Shown: positions 1 to 5,324 of the stretch, piece by piece
Position numbering within the stretch: position 1 is the first letter of the stretch
Layout of the letters: each line of letters starts with the position of its first letter
Source of the DNA: an uncultured Flavobacteriales bacterium
Lineage (GTDB): Bacteria; Bacteroidota; Bacteroidia; Flavobacteriales_D; Crocinitomicaceae
Assembly: GCA_903879765.1 (NCBI GenBank)
Contig: CAIRMS010000218.1
Coordinates: 1 to 6,211 of the forward strand
DNA: 6,211 bases
Direction of reading: 5' to 3'
Made by a program: the position numbers and the translations under genes
The notes under the pieces: generated by a model
Told to the model about the DNA's origin: nothing
Seen by the model: only the letters and a program-made list of their open reading frames with translations
The model's database searches: none

Positions 1-358
1 GGTTGTGTTCTTGATCGATATAGGGATTGTGATTCTGTTCAAATGGAAGATCAATGTTGAGTCCGACAGATTTTCCTTTGGCGTTTTGAGCTCCTTTATT
101 GGCTGCTTCCATTAGCCCCGGACCTCCACCAGTTATAATTCCGTATCCCAAACCTGCAAATTTCTCAGCGATTTCTTCACCAAGTAAATAATAAGGATTT
201 TCGGGACTTGTTCTTGCAGAACCAAAAATTGCAATACAAGGTCCTATTTTCGACATCCGGTCAAATCCTTCCACGAATTCAGACATGATTTTAAAAATAG
301 ACCAACTGTCATTGCTTTTAAATTCATTCCAATCTTTTGTTTTCTGTTCCATATTCAT
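1..358 (-). CDS. LOG family protein (TIGR00730), N-terminal part, cut by window edge
   Basis: The N-terminal 119 residues of a Rossmann-like LOG-family protein are present and the rest lies beyond base 1. Seen: the strand-loop motif IFGSART (44-50) followed by SPENPYY, and the glycine-rich phosphate-binding segment GGGPGLMEAANKGA (77-90), then SVGLNIDLPFEQ (97-108). This order is characteristic of TIGR00730 proteins of Bacteroidota. Known for the family: many members hydrolyse nucleoside 5'-monophosphates to a free base and ribose 5-phosphate (the cytokinin-activating LOG reaction); they are cytoplasmic and once were misnamed lysine decarboxylases. The catalytic PGGxGTxxE motif would lie off the window, so activity cannot be judged. 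Two in-frame ATGs, at 358 and 352, are possible starts (MNMEQK or MEQK); neither has a clear ribosome binding site. The gene follows the cyclotransferase gene after an 80-base gap, and no good promoter box is seen there, so readthrough from the upstream operon is possible. Confidence 0.92.
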   Translation of the reverse strand, partial: MNMEQKTKDWNEFKSNDSWSIFKIMSEFVEGFDRMSKIGPCIAIFGSARTSPENPYYLLGEEIAEKFAGLGYGIITGGGPGLMEAANKGAQNAKGKSVGLNIDLPFEQNHNPYIDQEHN

Positions 359-386
359 TTATCCAATTTTTCAAACGAGGAAAATC

Positions 387-411
387 AAAAAAAATTGCCG
401 AGACAGGACAA
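387..411 (-). terminator. Weak candidate intrinsic terminator between cyclotransferase and LOG genes
   Basis: On the minus strand, TTGTC (411-407) can pair with GGCAA (399-395) across a 7-base loop and is followed directly by eight T (394-387). The stem has only 5 pairs including one G-U, so it is weak. It sits 28 bases past the cyclotransferase stop and would separate that gene from the LOG gene. It may be an accidental T-run in AT-rich DNA. Confidence 0.3.
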
Positions 412-438
412 TTTGAATGAGCGATAAACGAAAATAAA

Positions 439-1500
439 TCACTTTATCACTTTCACTTCAAACAAAGTTGGCCAAAATTTACCCGTCATATACAGTTTGT
501 TTGATTCGGCATGGAAAGCAATTCCATTCAGAACTTCACCATTCCCTTTTCCTTCATTGACCAAATTTGTCGCATCGATTATTGCAATTACCTTTCCTGA
601 CATAGGATCAATCACGGCGATTTCATTCGATGTCCAAATGTTCGCGTAAATAAGCCCGTTCACGTATTCTAACTCATTTAGCCTAGGTATGGCAAATTCA
701 TTCGTGTATACTTCAATGGTTTTAATAATATCAAAGGTTTTGGGATTTCGAACATAAATTCGTTCTGATCCGTCCGACATAAATAATTGTTTTCCATCTG
801 TACAAATCCCCCAACCCTCTGTTGTGTAATCGAATTCTTTCAATAATTTGAGTGACTCTTTGTCATACATTAGGCATTTGTGATTTAACCATGTCAATTG
901 AAATACTTGATCACCCAAGATGGTTATTCCTTCTCCAAATCTACTTGCATCTAATCCGATTTTCGCACCTATTTCACCCGTTTTTAAGTTTACTTTAGCG
1001 ACGATTGAAGCTCCTGTTTGATTTGGATCGCCCGTTCCTTCGTAAAGTTGGTCTCCCGAGAAAGCAAGGCCTTGGGTAAAACTACTTTCGTTATGTGGGA
1101 AGCGATTAACAATTTCTAATGTCCATTTTTCAGGTGTAATATCAGACAAAATTCTCACGTTTCGAATTTCAGTAAAATATTGTCCATTCAAATCAACTCC
1201 TTGCATTTCAATTTCATACGCTCCAATTTGGTAATTTTTCGAATCTAATTGAATTGTTTCCTTTTCCTTAGGATTTTTTAATTTACTTAAAATTCGACCT
1301 CCAAAGGTGATTGATAGACTCTTTAACTCACCATTTGTTTCGATTGGAATAGTTACAACATCCCCATATTTCACTGCTAAATTATCAGCAAAACCGAATT
1401 GAAATGGGACCTCCAAATCATCCGTTTTATTTAAGAACATTGGAATAAGAAAACTTCCCAATAGCGCGATAAGAATAACAATTACAAAAATCTTTTTCAT
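439..1500 (-). CDS. Glutaminyl-peptide cyclotransferase, membrane-anchored, with extra N-terminal domain
   Basis: A 353-residue protein of the plant/bacterial-type glutamine cyclotransferase family (Pfam Glu_cyclase_2), a five-bladed beta-propeller that converts N-terminal glutamine to pyroglutamate with release of ammonia. Family signatures seen in order: FTQGL (141-145), LYEGTG (152-157, with the acidic residue at the position of the family's active-site Glu), FGEGI (188-192), QLTW (201-204), TEGWG (227-231), MSDGS (241-245), LNELEYV (274-280), YANIW (285-289), LNGIA (324-328) and TGKFWP (339-344). Residues 1-24 form a hydrophobic segment after MKK, with no lipobox cysteine, so it is either a membrane anchor or a cleaved signal; the enzyme should act outside the cytoplasm. 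Residues about 30-120 form a beta-rich extra domain before the propeller. The start lies 5 bases after the YtxJ-like gene's stop, indicating co-transcription from pheS. Family assignment is firm; its substrates are unknown. Confidence 0.93.
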   Translation of the reverse strand: MKKIFVIVILIALLGSFLIPMFLNKTDDLEVPFQFGFADNLAVKYGDVVTIPIETNGELKSLSITFGGRILSKLKNPKEKETIQLDSKNYQIGAYEIEMQGVDLNGQYFTEIRNVRILSDITPEKWTLEIVNRFPHNESSFTQGLAFSGDQLYEGTGDPNQTGASIVAKVNLKTGEIGAKIGLDASRFGEGITILGDQVFQLTWLNHKCLMYDKESLKLLKEFDYTTEGWGICTDGKQLFMSDGSERIYVRNPKTFDIIKTIEVYTNEFAIPRLNELEYVNGLIYANIWTSNEIAVIDPMSGKVIAIIDATNLVNEGKGNGEVLNGIAFHAESNKLYMTGKFWPTLFEVKVIK

Positions 1501-1505
1501 ACTTT

Positions 1506-1838
1506 TTAAACTATTTTTAGAATTTCCGCTGAATCAATCATGCCATGACTCTCGGAATACAAAACGTGTTCATTGTAAACTAAAATTGCTTGTGGAGATT
1601 GATGAATGACCTTTGTTAATGTTTCTATTTCTGATGAAATTTGTCGGTATGCTAATAAATCCAAATACCAGCAATCCATCGTTTCATTGGACAAAATACC
1701 AGATTTCTCAAAGCGATTAAGCGCCATTGTAGAAATACTACAACGGGTGCTGTGTTTAAAAAACAATTGAGGTCTGAGCTTGCTATCCTCAATAATTCCT
1801 TTAATTTGTTCAGCGTTTGATAGAATTTTCCAAGCCAT
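1506..1838 (-). CDS. ytxJ: Bacillithiol-system redox protein, YtxJ/BrxC family
   Basis: A 110-residue cytoplasmic protein with a single thioredoxin-like domain. Seen: FKHSTRCSISTMAL (27-40) with the redox cysteine Cys33 after a short first strand, and HQSPQAILV (79-87), the cis-proline loop (Pro82) and following strand expected of a thioredoxin fold, then VLYSESHGMI near the end. This layout matches the YtxJ family (TIGR04019, DUF2847), described in Bacillus as the monothiol bacilliredoxin BrxC, which acts in removing bacillithiol from S-bacillithiolated proteins. The motif here is CSIS where Bacillus has CPIS; there is no CxxC pair, which fits a monothiol mechanism. Cys56 is the only other cysteine. 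No bacillithiol synthesis gene is visible in the window. It lies 4 bases after pheS and 5 bases before the cyclotransferase, so it is almost certainly in that operon. That it uses bacillithiol in this organism is inferred from the family. Confidence 0.88.
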   Translation of the reverse strand: MAWKILSNAEQIKGIIEDSKLRPQLFFKHSTRCSISTMALNRFEKSGILSNETMDCWYLDLLAYRQISSEIETLTKVIHQSPQAILVYNEHVLYSESHGMIDSAEILKIV

Positions 1839-1842
1839 ATTT

Positions 1843-2859
1843 CTAGATTCCAGGAGTGAATTGTTTTAAAAACCTTAGGTCATTTTCAGAATATAATCGC
1901 AGGTCAGTCACTCGGTATTTTAACTGAGCAATGCGCTCCACACCCATGCCAAAGGCAAAGCCTGAATAAACGGTAGAGTCGATTCCGCAAGCGTCAAGTA
2001 CATTTGGATCAACCATCCCACAACCGAGAATTTCGAGCCAGCCAGAATACTTACAGACATTACATCCCTTTCCATTACATAGCGTACACGAAACATCTAC
2101 CTCAGCACTTGGCTCCGTAAATGGGAAATAAGATGGGCGAAGACGAATGGTTGCTTTTTCTCCAAATAACTCTTTTGCAAAAAACAGCAAGGTTTGTTTC
2201 AAGTCGGCAAAGGAAACATTCTTGTCAATATACAGTCCTTCTATTTGATGAAAGAAGCAATGAGCACGTGCTGAAATGGCTTCATTACGATACACTCTAC
2301 CTGGGGAAATTGTACGAATTGGGGGAGTTGAATTTTCCATTACCCGAACTTGGACACTACTCGTATGCGTGCGCAGTGCCATTTCATTTTCACCTTTCTC
2401 AACAAAAAAAGTATCCTGCATATCTCTAGCTGGATGCTCGGGTGGGAAATTCAGCGCTGAGAAATTATGCCAGTCATCTTCGATTTCTGGCCCTTCTGAG
2501 ACAACGTACCCGATTCGATTAAAAATTTCGATGATTTCCTTACGAACAAGAGAAAGAGGATGATGACTACCTATAAGAGTATCCGAACTTGGTCTTGTCA
2601 AATCCAATTGGTCTTCTTTACCATTCTTATCTGTGAACGATAATTTAAATGACGCTAATTTATCTTCTGCTATCTGACGCAAGTGATTAATTTGCTGTCC
2701 GACAGACTTCTTATCTTCATTCGGGACATTTTTCAATGCACCGTATAAATCTTTAATCTGTCCCTTAGATCCTAAAAATTGAATTCGAAAGCTTTCTAAA
2801 TCATGAGCTGATTGAATTTCGAATGCTTGTACTGCGTCTAGTATTTCTTTAATATTCAT
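1843..2859 (-). CDS. pheS: Phenylalanine--tRNA ligase alpha subunit
   Basis: Catalytic alpha chain (338 residues, the usual length) of the cytoplasmic class II phenylalanyl-tRNA synthetase, which charges tRNA-Phe as an alpha2-beta2 complex with PheT. Residues 1-85 form the helical arm that contacts tRNA, including FLGSKGQIKDLYGALK. The catalytic core starts at HPLSLVRKEI (100-109). Seen: EGPEIEDDWHNFSALNFP (122-139), LRTHTSSVQVR (162-172), class II motif 2 in PGRVYRNEAISARAHCFFHQ (186-205), FPFTEPSAEVDVSC (245-258), and motif 3 in GFAFGMGVERIAQLKY (300-315), where Ala302 lines the phenylalanine pocket by analogy with E. coli. A cysteine cluster C258-x2-C261-x4-C266-x2-C269 precedes GWLEILGCGMVDPNV and looks like a zinc knuckle; such inserts occur in PheS of several phyla. 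pheT is not in the window: the downstream gene is ytxJ, so the two subunits are encoded apart. It is the first gene of the minus-strand operon, with a hairpin-bearing leader. Confidence 0.98.
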   Translation of the reverse strand: MNIKEILDAVQAFEIQSAHDLESFRIQFLGSKGQIKDLYGALKNVPNEDKKSVGQQINHLRQIAEDKLASFKLSFTDKNGKEDQLDLTRPSSDTLIGSHHPLSLVRKEIIEIFNRIGYVVSEGPEIEDDWHNFSALNFPPEHPARDMQDTFFVEKGENEMALRTHTSSVQVRVMENSTPPIRTISPGRVYRNEAISARAHCFFHQIEGLYIDKNVSFADLKQTLLFFAKELFGEKATIRLRPSYFPFTEPSAEVDVSCTLCNGKGCNVCKYSGWLEILGCGMVDPNVLDACGIDSTVYSGFAFGMGVERIAQLKYRVTDLRLYSENDLRFLKQFTPGI

Positions 2860-2886
2860 TTTCTTGCGGCAAAGTGTAACTTTTCG

Positions 2887-2922
2887 GGTCTAGAACTTGT
2901 TTAACACATGGCTAAACAGACC
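2887..2922 (-). promoter_or_regulatory. Hairpin in the pheS leader (divergent intergenic region)
   Basis: The segment GGTCT (2887-2891) is complementary to AGACC (2918-2922), and GTTTA (2899-2903) to TAAAC (2913-2917). The two stems are contiguous on one side and separated by a 7-base bulge (2892-2898) on the other, with a 9-base loop: ten pairs in total. In the pheS transcript the structure would sit at the extreme 5' end if the promoter box at 2932-2939 is used. No T-run follows, so it does not look like a terminator. Its role (mRNA stability, regulation or a protein site) is unknown. Confidence 0.4.
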
Positions 2923-2928
2923 TAAAGT

Positions 2929-3327
2929 ATGCAAATGTACAAGAATTTTATTGGTAAAATAACGCTGAGAGATGGAATTATTGTCCTGTTTTTAGTGTGT
3001 TTGTTACCGCTAAGTTCTTGTTACAAAAAAGAAGCAACATCATTAGAGGTCGCAGTTCAATTTTCTAATGGTGAGGTCGTTGAAAACGCAAAAGTGAAGC
3101 TTGTAGTAGAGCCTACAACGAACACGAATCAATTAGCGATTATTAATGATAGTACGACAACAAATGTCGGTGGACTTGCGTTCTTTGATTTGGACAAATA
3201 CTACAAATCAGGACAGGTTGGGGTGGCTGTTTTAAAAGTGAATGCTTTTTATTTTGGATTAACTGGAAACCAAGTGATTCAAATTGAGGAGGAAAAACGA
3301 AATCGTGTCGTTATAACAATCCAGTAA
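2929..3327 (+). CDS. Small lipoprotein, paralogue 1 of a tandem triplet
   Basis: A 132-residue predicted lipoprotein of unknown function. Seen: a charged N-terminus, a hydrophobic stretch (about 16-28) and a lipobox LSSC with Cys31, so the mature chain is about 100 residues. It is followed by CYKKEATSLEVAVQF, with no clean surface-export tag of the K(D/E)2 type, so which membrane face it occupies is open. The mature part alternates short beta strands: LEVAVQF, NAKVKLVV (53-60), then STTTNVGGLAFFDLDKYY (75-92), GQVGVAVLKV (95-104) and an end strand IQIEEEKRNRVVITIQ. The TNxxGxAxF turn resembles transthyretin-like/carboxypeptidase-regulatory and related Ig-like folds (inferred from pattern only). 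The two genes downstream encode the same layout. A second in-frame ATG at 2935 is possible; the first is chosen because it is the longest. No convincing promoter is seen upstream; the gene is divergent from pheS. Confidence 0.82.
   Translation: MQMYKNFIGKITLRDGIIVLFLVCLLPLSSCYKKEATSLEVAVQFSNGEVVENAKVKLVVEPTTNTNQLAIINDSTTTNVGGLAFFDLDKYYKSGQVGVAVLKVNAFYFGLTGNQVIQIEEEKRNRVVITIQ
2932..2939 (-). promoter_or_regulatory. Candidate -7 promoter box for the pheS operon
   Basis: The minus strand reads TACATTTG here, a full match to the Bacteroidota -7 consensus TAnnTTTG. Transcription would start around 2924-2927 and give a leader of about 65 bases before the pheS ATG. The matching -33 TTG is not found; only a T-rich stretch lies about 16 bases further upstream (2956-2959). 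The box overlaps the first codons of the divergent lipoprotein gene. Confidence 0.35.
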
Positions 3328-3332
3328 TATGA

Positions 3333-3364
3333 TTTTAGCAATTAAAAAAATTAATGTAAATTTG
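3333..3364 (+). promoter_or_regulatory. Candidate Bacteroidota promoter for lipoprotein genes 2 and 3
   Basis: TAAATTTG at 3357-3364 matches the TAnnTTTG -7 consensus. A T-rich TTTT at 3333-3336, 20 bases upstream, is an imperfect -33 element. The box ends 16 bases before the ATG at 3381, giving a leader of roughly 10 bases. This suggests that genes 2 and 3 can be transcribed separately from gene 1. Confidence 0.5.
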
Positions 3365-3380
3365 AAACTTTCGAAGAAAT

Positions 3381-3752
3381 ATGAAAACCTTTTTTAACCT
3401 ACTTTCACTGAGTTTAATCATCCTAATCAGTGTTTCTTGTGAGTCTAAAGATCCTGCTGTATTGAAGGTATTTGTTCGCTCATCCTCAAATCAACTTATG
3501 GACGGAGCGAAAGTAATCGTCATCGGAGACCAGCAATCCAATCCTGCAACTCTTCCATTTGTGGATACTGTTTATTCAAATGCATCCGGATTCGCTGTTG
3601 TTGATATGGACCAATATTTCAATGTTTCAGGTGAAGAAAATACGACAGGTTACTTTGACATTATCGTAAAATACAATAATAAAGTTGCCTACGACTATGC
3701 GCGTTGTCGTGTTCACACAACAACTGTTAAAACAATTTACTTACCGAACTAA
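3381..3752 (+). CDS. Small lipoprotein, paralogue 2 of a tandem triplet
   Basis: A 123-residue predicted lipoprotein of unknown function. Seen: signal peptide with a lysine at position 2, a hydrophobic core (4-17) and the cleavage region ISVSC with Cys20 as the lipidated residue; the -3 residue is Ser, a relaxed lipobox of the kind common in this phylum. The mature chain begins CESKDPAVLKVFV and shares the order of its neighbours: a first strand, then MDGAKVIVIGD (40-50), then VDTVYSNASGFAVVDMDQYF (61-80), matching DTAYTNLNGMATFNYNQLY of gene 3. The last third differs: the GQxGVAVL strand is replaced by NTTGYFDIIVKYNN (88-100), and a second cysteine (Cys109) appears. It is the most diverged of the three. 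It has its own promoter candidate and is followed after 12 bases by gene 3, so the two are probably co-transcribed. Likely envelope-located; ligand or partner unknown. Confidence 0.85.
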   Translation: MKTFFNLLSLSLIILISVSCESKDPAVLKVFVRSSSNQLMDGAKVIVIGDQQSNPATLPFVDTVYSNASGFAVVDMDQYFNVSGEENTTGYFDIIVKYNNKVAYDYARCRVHTTTVKTIYLPN

Positions 3753-3764
3753 AATTAAACTGAG

Positions 3765-4127
3765 ATGAAAAATATCATTGTTCTAGCAATTCTTTCCATT
3801 ATTGTTTCTACTTCTTGCAGAAAGAAATTAGATACAGTTGCTAACATTTACATCAAAGATGAAAATAACGCTAGCGTAAGTAACGCGATGGTTGTTTTAT
3901 ATGGTACAAATACACAAGGTACACCTCAGCAGGTTGCTGTATTTGATACCGCTTACACAAATTTAAATGGTATGGCGACATTCAATTACAATCAATTGTA
4001 CCAATTAGGTCAAGCGGGTGTAGCTGTTCTTGATATCGATGCGAAAAAAGGAAATAAATCCGGTGCAGGGATCATCAAAATTGAAGCTGAAAAAGTAAAC
4101 GAAGAAACAGTTTACATCCAGCCTTAA
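3765..4127 (+). CDS. Small lipoprotein, paralogue 3 of a tandem triplet
   Basis: A 120-residue predicted lipoprotein of unknown function. Seen: signal peptide MKNIIVLAILSIIVSTSC with Cys18 as the lipidation site, then RKKLDTVANIYIKDENN. It aligns without large gaps to gene 1 over the mature region: SNAMVVLYG (39-47) with ENAKVKLVV, DTAYTNLNGMATF (61-73) with DSTTTNVGGLAFF, LGQAGVAVLDI (81-91) with SGQVGVAVLKV, and the end IKIEAEKVNEETVYIQP with IQIEEEKRNRVVITIQ. These matches make paralogy clear. About 100 mature residues would form one beta-sandwich-like domain on a lipid anchor. It starts 12 bases after gene 2. Its stop overlaps the stop of the convergent 104-residue gene, and no terminator hairpin separates them. 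Fold assignment is inferred from strand pattern only. Confidence 0.85.
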   Translation: MKNIIVLAILSIIVSTSCRKKLDTVANIYIKDENNASVSNAMVVLYGTNTQGTPQQVAVFDTAYTNLNGMATFNYNQLYQLGQAGVAVLDIDAKKGNKSGAGIIKIEAEKVNEETVYIQP

Positions 4128-4438
4128 GCTCTAATTTGTTTGAGTGGAACTAATTCTTCCCCTCTCAATTCACTATTCGTAAATGTTCGGTTTAATTCAA
4201 CTGGCAATACAACATTATACTCTGTTATAAATCCAAGGTTGAAACTACACATGTGGTCGTAAAGATCAAATCCTTCGTTGTTTTTTTGTAGAAGGTTTAC
4301 CAAAGCGTTTAATCGGTTAATTGGCATGCGAACTTTTGTGTCGTACTGAAGGAACTCCTTATGTAAAATACCTGTTAATATTACTTCTGCATCGGTATTG
4401 TTAAACCACATCTCCTTTAATTCAAATTTCTTTTCCAT
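4124..4438 (-). CDS. Unrecognised 104-residue cytoplasmic protein
   Basis: I do not recognise this protein. It has no signal peptide, lipobox or membrane segment, and is charged throughout, so a soluble cytoplasmic protein is likely. Seen: a probable strand AEVILTGILH (17-26), then KVRMPINRLNALVNLLQKN (35-53), which reads as a strand leading into an amphipathic helix, then GFDLYDHM (56-63) with a histidine and acidic residues, a hydrophobic segment LGFITEYNVVLPVEL (68-82), and a polar tail. Codon use and AT content resemble its neighbours, and a single ATG sits at the 5' end, so it is probably a real gene. It is convergent with lipoprotein gene 3 and divergent from tatC across 97 bases. A poor -7-like sequence (CAACTTTG on the minus strand, 4462-4455) lies upstream but has no -33 partner. 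Confidence 0.75.
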   Translation of the reverse strand: MEKKFELKEMWFNNTDAEVILTGILHKEFLQYDTKVRMPINRLNALVNLLQKNNEGFDLYDHMCSFNLGFITEYNVVLPVELNRTFTNSELRGEELVPLKQIRA

Positions 4439-4503
4439 AGCTGTTAATTTTAAACAAAGTTGGCGCTTTAGGTCGTAAACTAATTACGTTCTAAAACTTC
4501 ATT

Positions 4504-4531
4504 TTTGAGCGAGAGAAATTCACTACTTTTG
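4504..4531 (+). promoter_or_regulatory. Candidate tatC promoter abutting the start codon
   Basis: TACTTTTG at 4524-4531 fully matches the Bacteroidota -7 consensus, and TTTG at 4504-4507 is a -33 candidate with a 16-base spacer, slightly shorter than usual. The box ends only 4 bases before the ATG at 4536, so transcription would begin at or next to that ATG. Either the mRNA is leaderless, or translation starts at the second in-frame ATG (4554) with a leader of about 18 bases. Confidence 0.5.
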
Positions 4532-4535
4532 TACT

Positions 4536-5315
4536 ATGTCAGATAACAAGCAAATGTCATTTTTGGATCACCTCGAAGAACTCCGATGGAGACTCATGCG
4601 ATCGGCCATTGCTGTCATCATTTTTGCCATCGTAATTTGGATTTACCAAAAAGAAATCATGGAAAATGTTTTCCTAATCATGGTAGACCCGAATTTTATA
4701 ACGTTTAGACTCTTGTGCGAATACCTGCACGTTTGCATCGATAAAATCCCAGTGAACTTTCAAAGCATGACCTTGTCAGGTCAATTTTCTTACGCTTTAA
4801 TGATGAGCATTATGGGCGGTGCTGTTATTGCCTTTCCTTATATCTTTTATCAATTATGGTCCTTTGTAAAACCTGGACTAAAATTTAAAGAACGTAAAAT
4901 GGCAAAAGGAATCGTCTTTTACGTGAGTATTCTTTTCTTTACAGGTATTCTTTTTGGCTATTTCATTGTAGCTCCATTAAGCGTTCAGTTTTTTGGCGCA
5001 TTTCAAATTACCGATAAAATTAAAAACGACTTTACCATTAGTTCGTACATGAGTACCATATTGTCCACGGTATTTTATACTGGATTGTTCTTTTTACTCC
5101 CGGTTGTAACGTACTTACTTGTGAAAATTGGTTTATTCACACCTGAATTTCTAGTCAAATACCGAAAACACGCCGTTGTTGTTATTTTAATTTTAGCGGC
5201 CATCATTACACCTCCTGACGTCATTTCACAGGTGATTGTTACCATTCCAATATACCTGCTCTTTGAAATCAGTGTACTCGTTGCTAAAAGAGTCGCAAAA
5301 AATCAGAAAGACTAA
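4536..5315 (+). CDS. tatC: Sec-independent protein translocase TatC
   Basis: A 259-residue inner-membrane protein, the substrate-receptor subunit of the twin-arginine translocase that exports folded proteins. Seen: the cytoplasmic N-terminus SFLDHLEELRWRL (8-20) with Glu15 at the position of E. coli Glu15; six hydrophobic segments (about 22-37, 87-110, 123-146, 169-197, 212-226, 230-250); the first cytoplasmic loop FVKPGLKFKER (110-120) with Glu119 matching E. coli Glu103, which is part of the signal-peptide binding site; and ITPPDVISQ (224-232) with the conserved Asp228. The periplasmic loop after the first segment is long (about 40-82) and holds Cys61 and Cys67. Odd: in the fourth segment GLFFLLPV (183-190) a leucine (187) stands where most TatC proteins, including E. 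coli Glu170, have glutamate. No tatA is present in the window. Start: ATG 4536 is the longest; Met7 (4554) is an alternative. A DUF5686 gene follows 9 bases later. Confidence 0.97.
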   Translation: MSDNKQMSFLDHLEELRWRLMRSAIAVIIFAIVIWIYQKEIMENVFLIMVDPNFITFRLLCEYLHVCIDKIPVNFQSMTLSGQFSYALMMSIMGGAVIAFPYIFYQLWSFVKPGLKFKERKMAKGIVFYVSILFFTGILFGYFIVAPLSVQFFGAFQITDKIKNDFTISSYMSTILSTVFYTGLFFLLPVVTYLLVKIGLFTPEFLVKYRKHAVVVILILAAIITPPDVISQVIVTIPIYLLFEISVLVAKRVAKNQKD

Positions 5316-5324
5316 TTGGTCCTT

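Noticed and set aside
2121..2429. Plus-strand open frame of 102 codons
   Set aside because: It lies wholly within pheS on the opposite strand, where the pheS frame has full family conservation; the translated product shows no family-like pattern.
2276..2563. Plus-strand open frame of 95 codons
   Set aside because: Also an antisense shadow of pheS, overlapping the other shadow frame and lacking any recognisable motif.
2877..2884. Plus-strand TAACTTTT as a promoter for lipoprotein gene 1
   Set aside because: The last base differs from the consensus, and the nearest TTG is only 10 bases upstream, far from the usual spacing.
2900..2912. Minus-strand ATG-TGT-TAA in the pheS leader as an attenuation leader peptide
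   Set aside because: It would encode only two residues, with no phenylalanine codons and no terminator after it.
3341..3355. ATTAA...TTAAT inverted repeat after lipoprotein gene 1 as a terminator
   Set aside because: The stem is five A-T pairs with a loop of A only and no T-run after it; this is expected by chance in AT-rich DNA.
2929..4127. Lipoprotein triplet as a recent DNA duplication or repeat array
   Set aside because: Similarity is visible in the proteins but not as long runs of identical DNA, so the duplication is old; no direct repeats bound the units.
4455..4462. Minus-strand CAACTTTG as a promoter for the 104-residue gene
   Set aside because: It has one mismatch to TAnnTTTG at an important position and no -33 TTG at a suitable distance, so it is too weak to list as a feature.
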